The translations under genes and the position numbers were made by a program. This document shows positions 63,288-64,000 of a stretch of DNA of 64,000 nt, in pieces. This DNA comes from Actinomadura luzonensis (GTDB lineage: Bacteria > Actinomycetota > Actinomycetes > Streptosporangiales > Streptosporangiaceae). The stretch covers positions 6,267,001 to 6,331,000 of the forward strand of contig NZ_JAKRKC020000001.1 of assembly GCF_022664455.2 (NCBI RefSeq), read 5' to 3'. The notes under the pieces were generated by a model, which had not been told where the DNA came from, did no database searches, and was given only the letters and a program-made list of their open reading frames with translations. How positions within the stretch are numbered: position 1 is the stretch's first letter; every line of letters begins with the position of its first letter.

Positions 63288-64000
63288 ATGTCGGTCGAGG
63301 CATCATCGGTCAGGGAGCTGTTCAATCCGCGCTCGATCGCGCTGGTCGGCGCCACGGACAAGTCCGGGTGGTCGGTCAGCACCCTGCTCAACCTGCGCAC
63401 GCACGGCTTCCCCGGCCCGGTGCACCTGGTCAACCCGCGCGGCGGCGTGGTGCACGGGCAGCCCGCGTACCGCAGTCTCACCGAGATCCCCGAGCCGGTC
63501 GACCTGGCCTACGTCATGGTCCCGACCCCGGCGGTGCTCGGCGTGCTGAAGGAGGGCGCCAAGCTCGGCATCCGCGCCTACGTGGTGCTGACGGCCGGCT
63601 TCGGCGAGTCGGGCGAGGAGGGCGCGCGGCTGGAGGCCGAGGTCGCCGGCTTCGCCCGCGAGCACGGGCTGACCGTGCTCGGGCCGAACGGCAACGGCTA
63701 CATCAACGCCGCCGCCGGCGTCACCCCGTACGGGCTGCCCATCCCCGAGCCGCTGCTGCGCGGCTCGGTCGGCGTGGTGCTGCAGAGCGGCGCCCTGGCC
63801 AGCTCCGTGCTGGGCTTCGCGCTGGCCCGCAACGTCGGCGTCAGCCTGCTCACCTCGATGGGCAACGAGTCCGTCCTCACGGTCACCGACGTGATGGACT
63901 ACCTGGTGGACGATCCGGCCACCAAGGTCATCGCGCTGTTCCTGGAGACGATCAGGAACCCGGCCGAGTTCTCCCGGGTGGCGCGGCGGGCGCTGGAAGC
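63288..64000 (+). CDS. CoA-binding acyl-CoA synthetase (ADP-forming type), partial
   Basis: The visible 237 residues form a CoA-binding domain (VRELFNPRSIALVGATDKSG, residues 8-27) and the succinyl-CoA-ligase-like flavodoxin domain with GLTVLGPNGNGYIN and VGVVLQSGALASSVLGF. The rest runs off the window. ADP-forming ligases, or acetyl-CoA synthetases of this layout, activate carboxylic acids. ATG 63288 lies 4 bp after the dehydrogenase stop. It would supply acyl-CoA for the cluster. Confidence 0.9.
   Translation, partial: MSVEASSVRELFNPRSIALVGATDKSGWSVSTLLNLRTHGFPGPVHLVNPRGGVVHGQPAYRSLTEIPEPVDLAYVMVPTPAVLGVLKEGAKLGIRAYVVLTAGFGESGEEGARLEAEVAGFAREHGLTVLGPNGNGYINAAAGVTPYGLPIPEPLLRGSVGVVLQSGALASSVLGFALARNVGVSLLTSMGNESVLTVTDVMDYLVDDPATKVIALFLETIRNPAEFSRVARRALE

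Overview
The window is GC-rich, densely coded actinobacterial chromosome. Many genes start with GTG or TTG. There is no rRNA, CRISPR array or transposase. Several genes are typical of mycothiol-containing filamentous Actinobacteria: a DUF5753 regulator divergent from a small HATPase protein, a 25-residue bL37-like ribosomal protein, a CtaJ/DUF5130 pair, GlbO-type globin, an Eis-type acetyltransferase and a large family of regulators. A Streptosporangiaceae-like genome (Nonomuraea relatives) is my best guess. It is inferred from gene content, not from any search.

Layout. 1-2.2 kb: end of a clpP gene, then trigger factor (tig). 2.2-5.8 kb: DUF5753/HATPase pair, DinB-like protein, a GGCT-like protein and a 2H phosphoesterase. 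5.8-8.9 kb: a secreted coiled-coil peptidase-like protein under a c-di-AMP (ydaO) riboswitch, then galT coupled to a DeoR regulator. 9-13 kb: bL37-like protein, TrpB2, a P-loop-less uridine-kinase relative, tRNA-Gly(TCC), tRNA-Pro(TGG) and the site-2 protease RseP. 13-20.4 kb: an atypical response regulator, a SpoIIE-type phosphatase, Eis acetyltransferase, rpiB, def, an SDR, an aldehyde dehydrogenase and a DsbA-like protein. 20.4-28.2 kb: pepN, a Ser/Thr kinase broken by a one-base frameshift, the DUF5130/CtaJ pair, a NERD protein and a truncated solute-binding protein. 28.4-38.2 kb: ilvD, a lone WYL domain, a beta-lactamase-like lipoprotein, STAS, FmdB, GNAT, HNH, prolyl oligopeptidase, AraC, VOC and purU. 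38.5-48.9 kb: Pit phosphate transporter with a PhoU-like partner, an aminotransferase, a frameshifted quinone oxidoreductase with its TetR regulator and two operators, serine hydrolase, Nudix, DUF523/DUF1722, a MerR-type promoter driving an SDR, and a TPR protein coupled to a 24-residue peptide ORF. 49-58 kb: an EamA transporter with a Cys-rich tail, XRE/TPR regulator coupled to GNAT, MscS channel, glbO, GH13 alpha-glucosidase, MFS and a thioesterase. 58.1-64 kb: a fatty acyl-CoA catabolic cluster (DHA2 exporter, SDR, MaoC hydratase, TetR, acyl-CoA dehydrogenase, acyl-CoA synthetase) whose promoters all carry TTCTAGAA-type palindromes and so probably form one TetR regulon.

The most general observation is transcriptional. 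About sixteen genes have a TANNNT -10 box exactly 6 or 7 nt upstream of the start codon and no ribosome binding site, the signature of leaderless mRNAs. In three of them (SDR 17471, AraC 36192, glbO 54636) the stop codon of the preceding gene is itself the first half of the -10 box. A fourth (DUF664 at 4322) shows the same overlap with 8 nt spacing. The best candidates for undescribed biology are the 24-residue coupled peptide with its TPR partner and Cys-tailed EamA transporter, and this stop-codon/-10 overlap architecture. Two genes lack exactly one base each in a GC tract, which may be assembly error.
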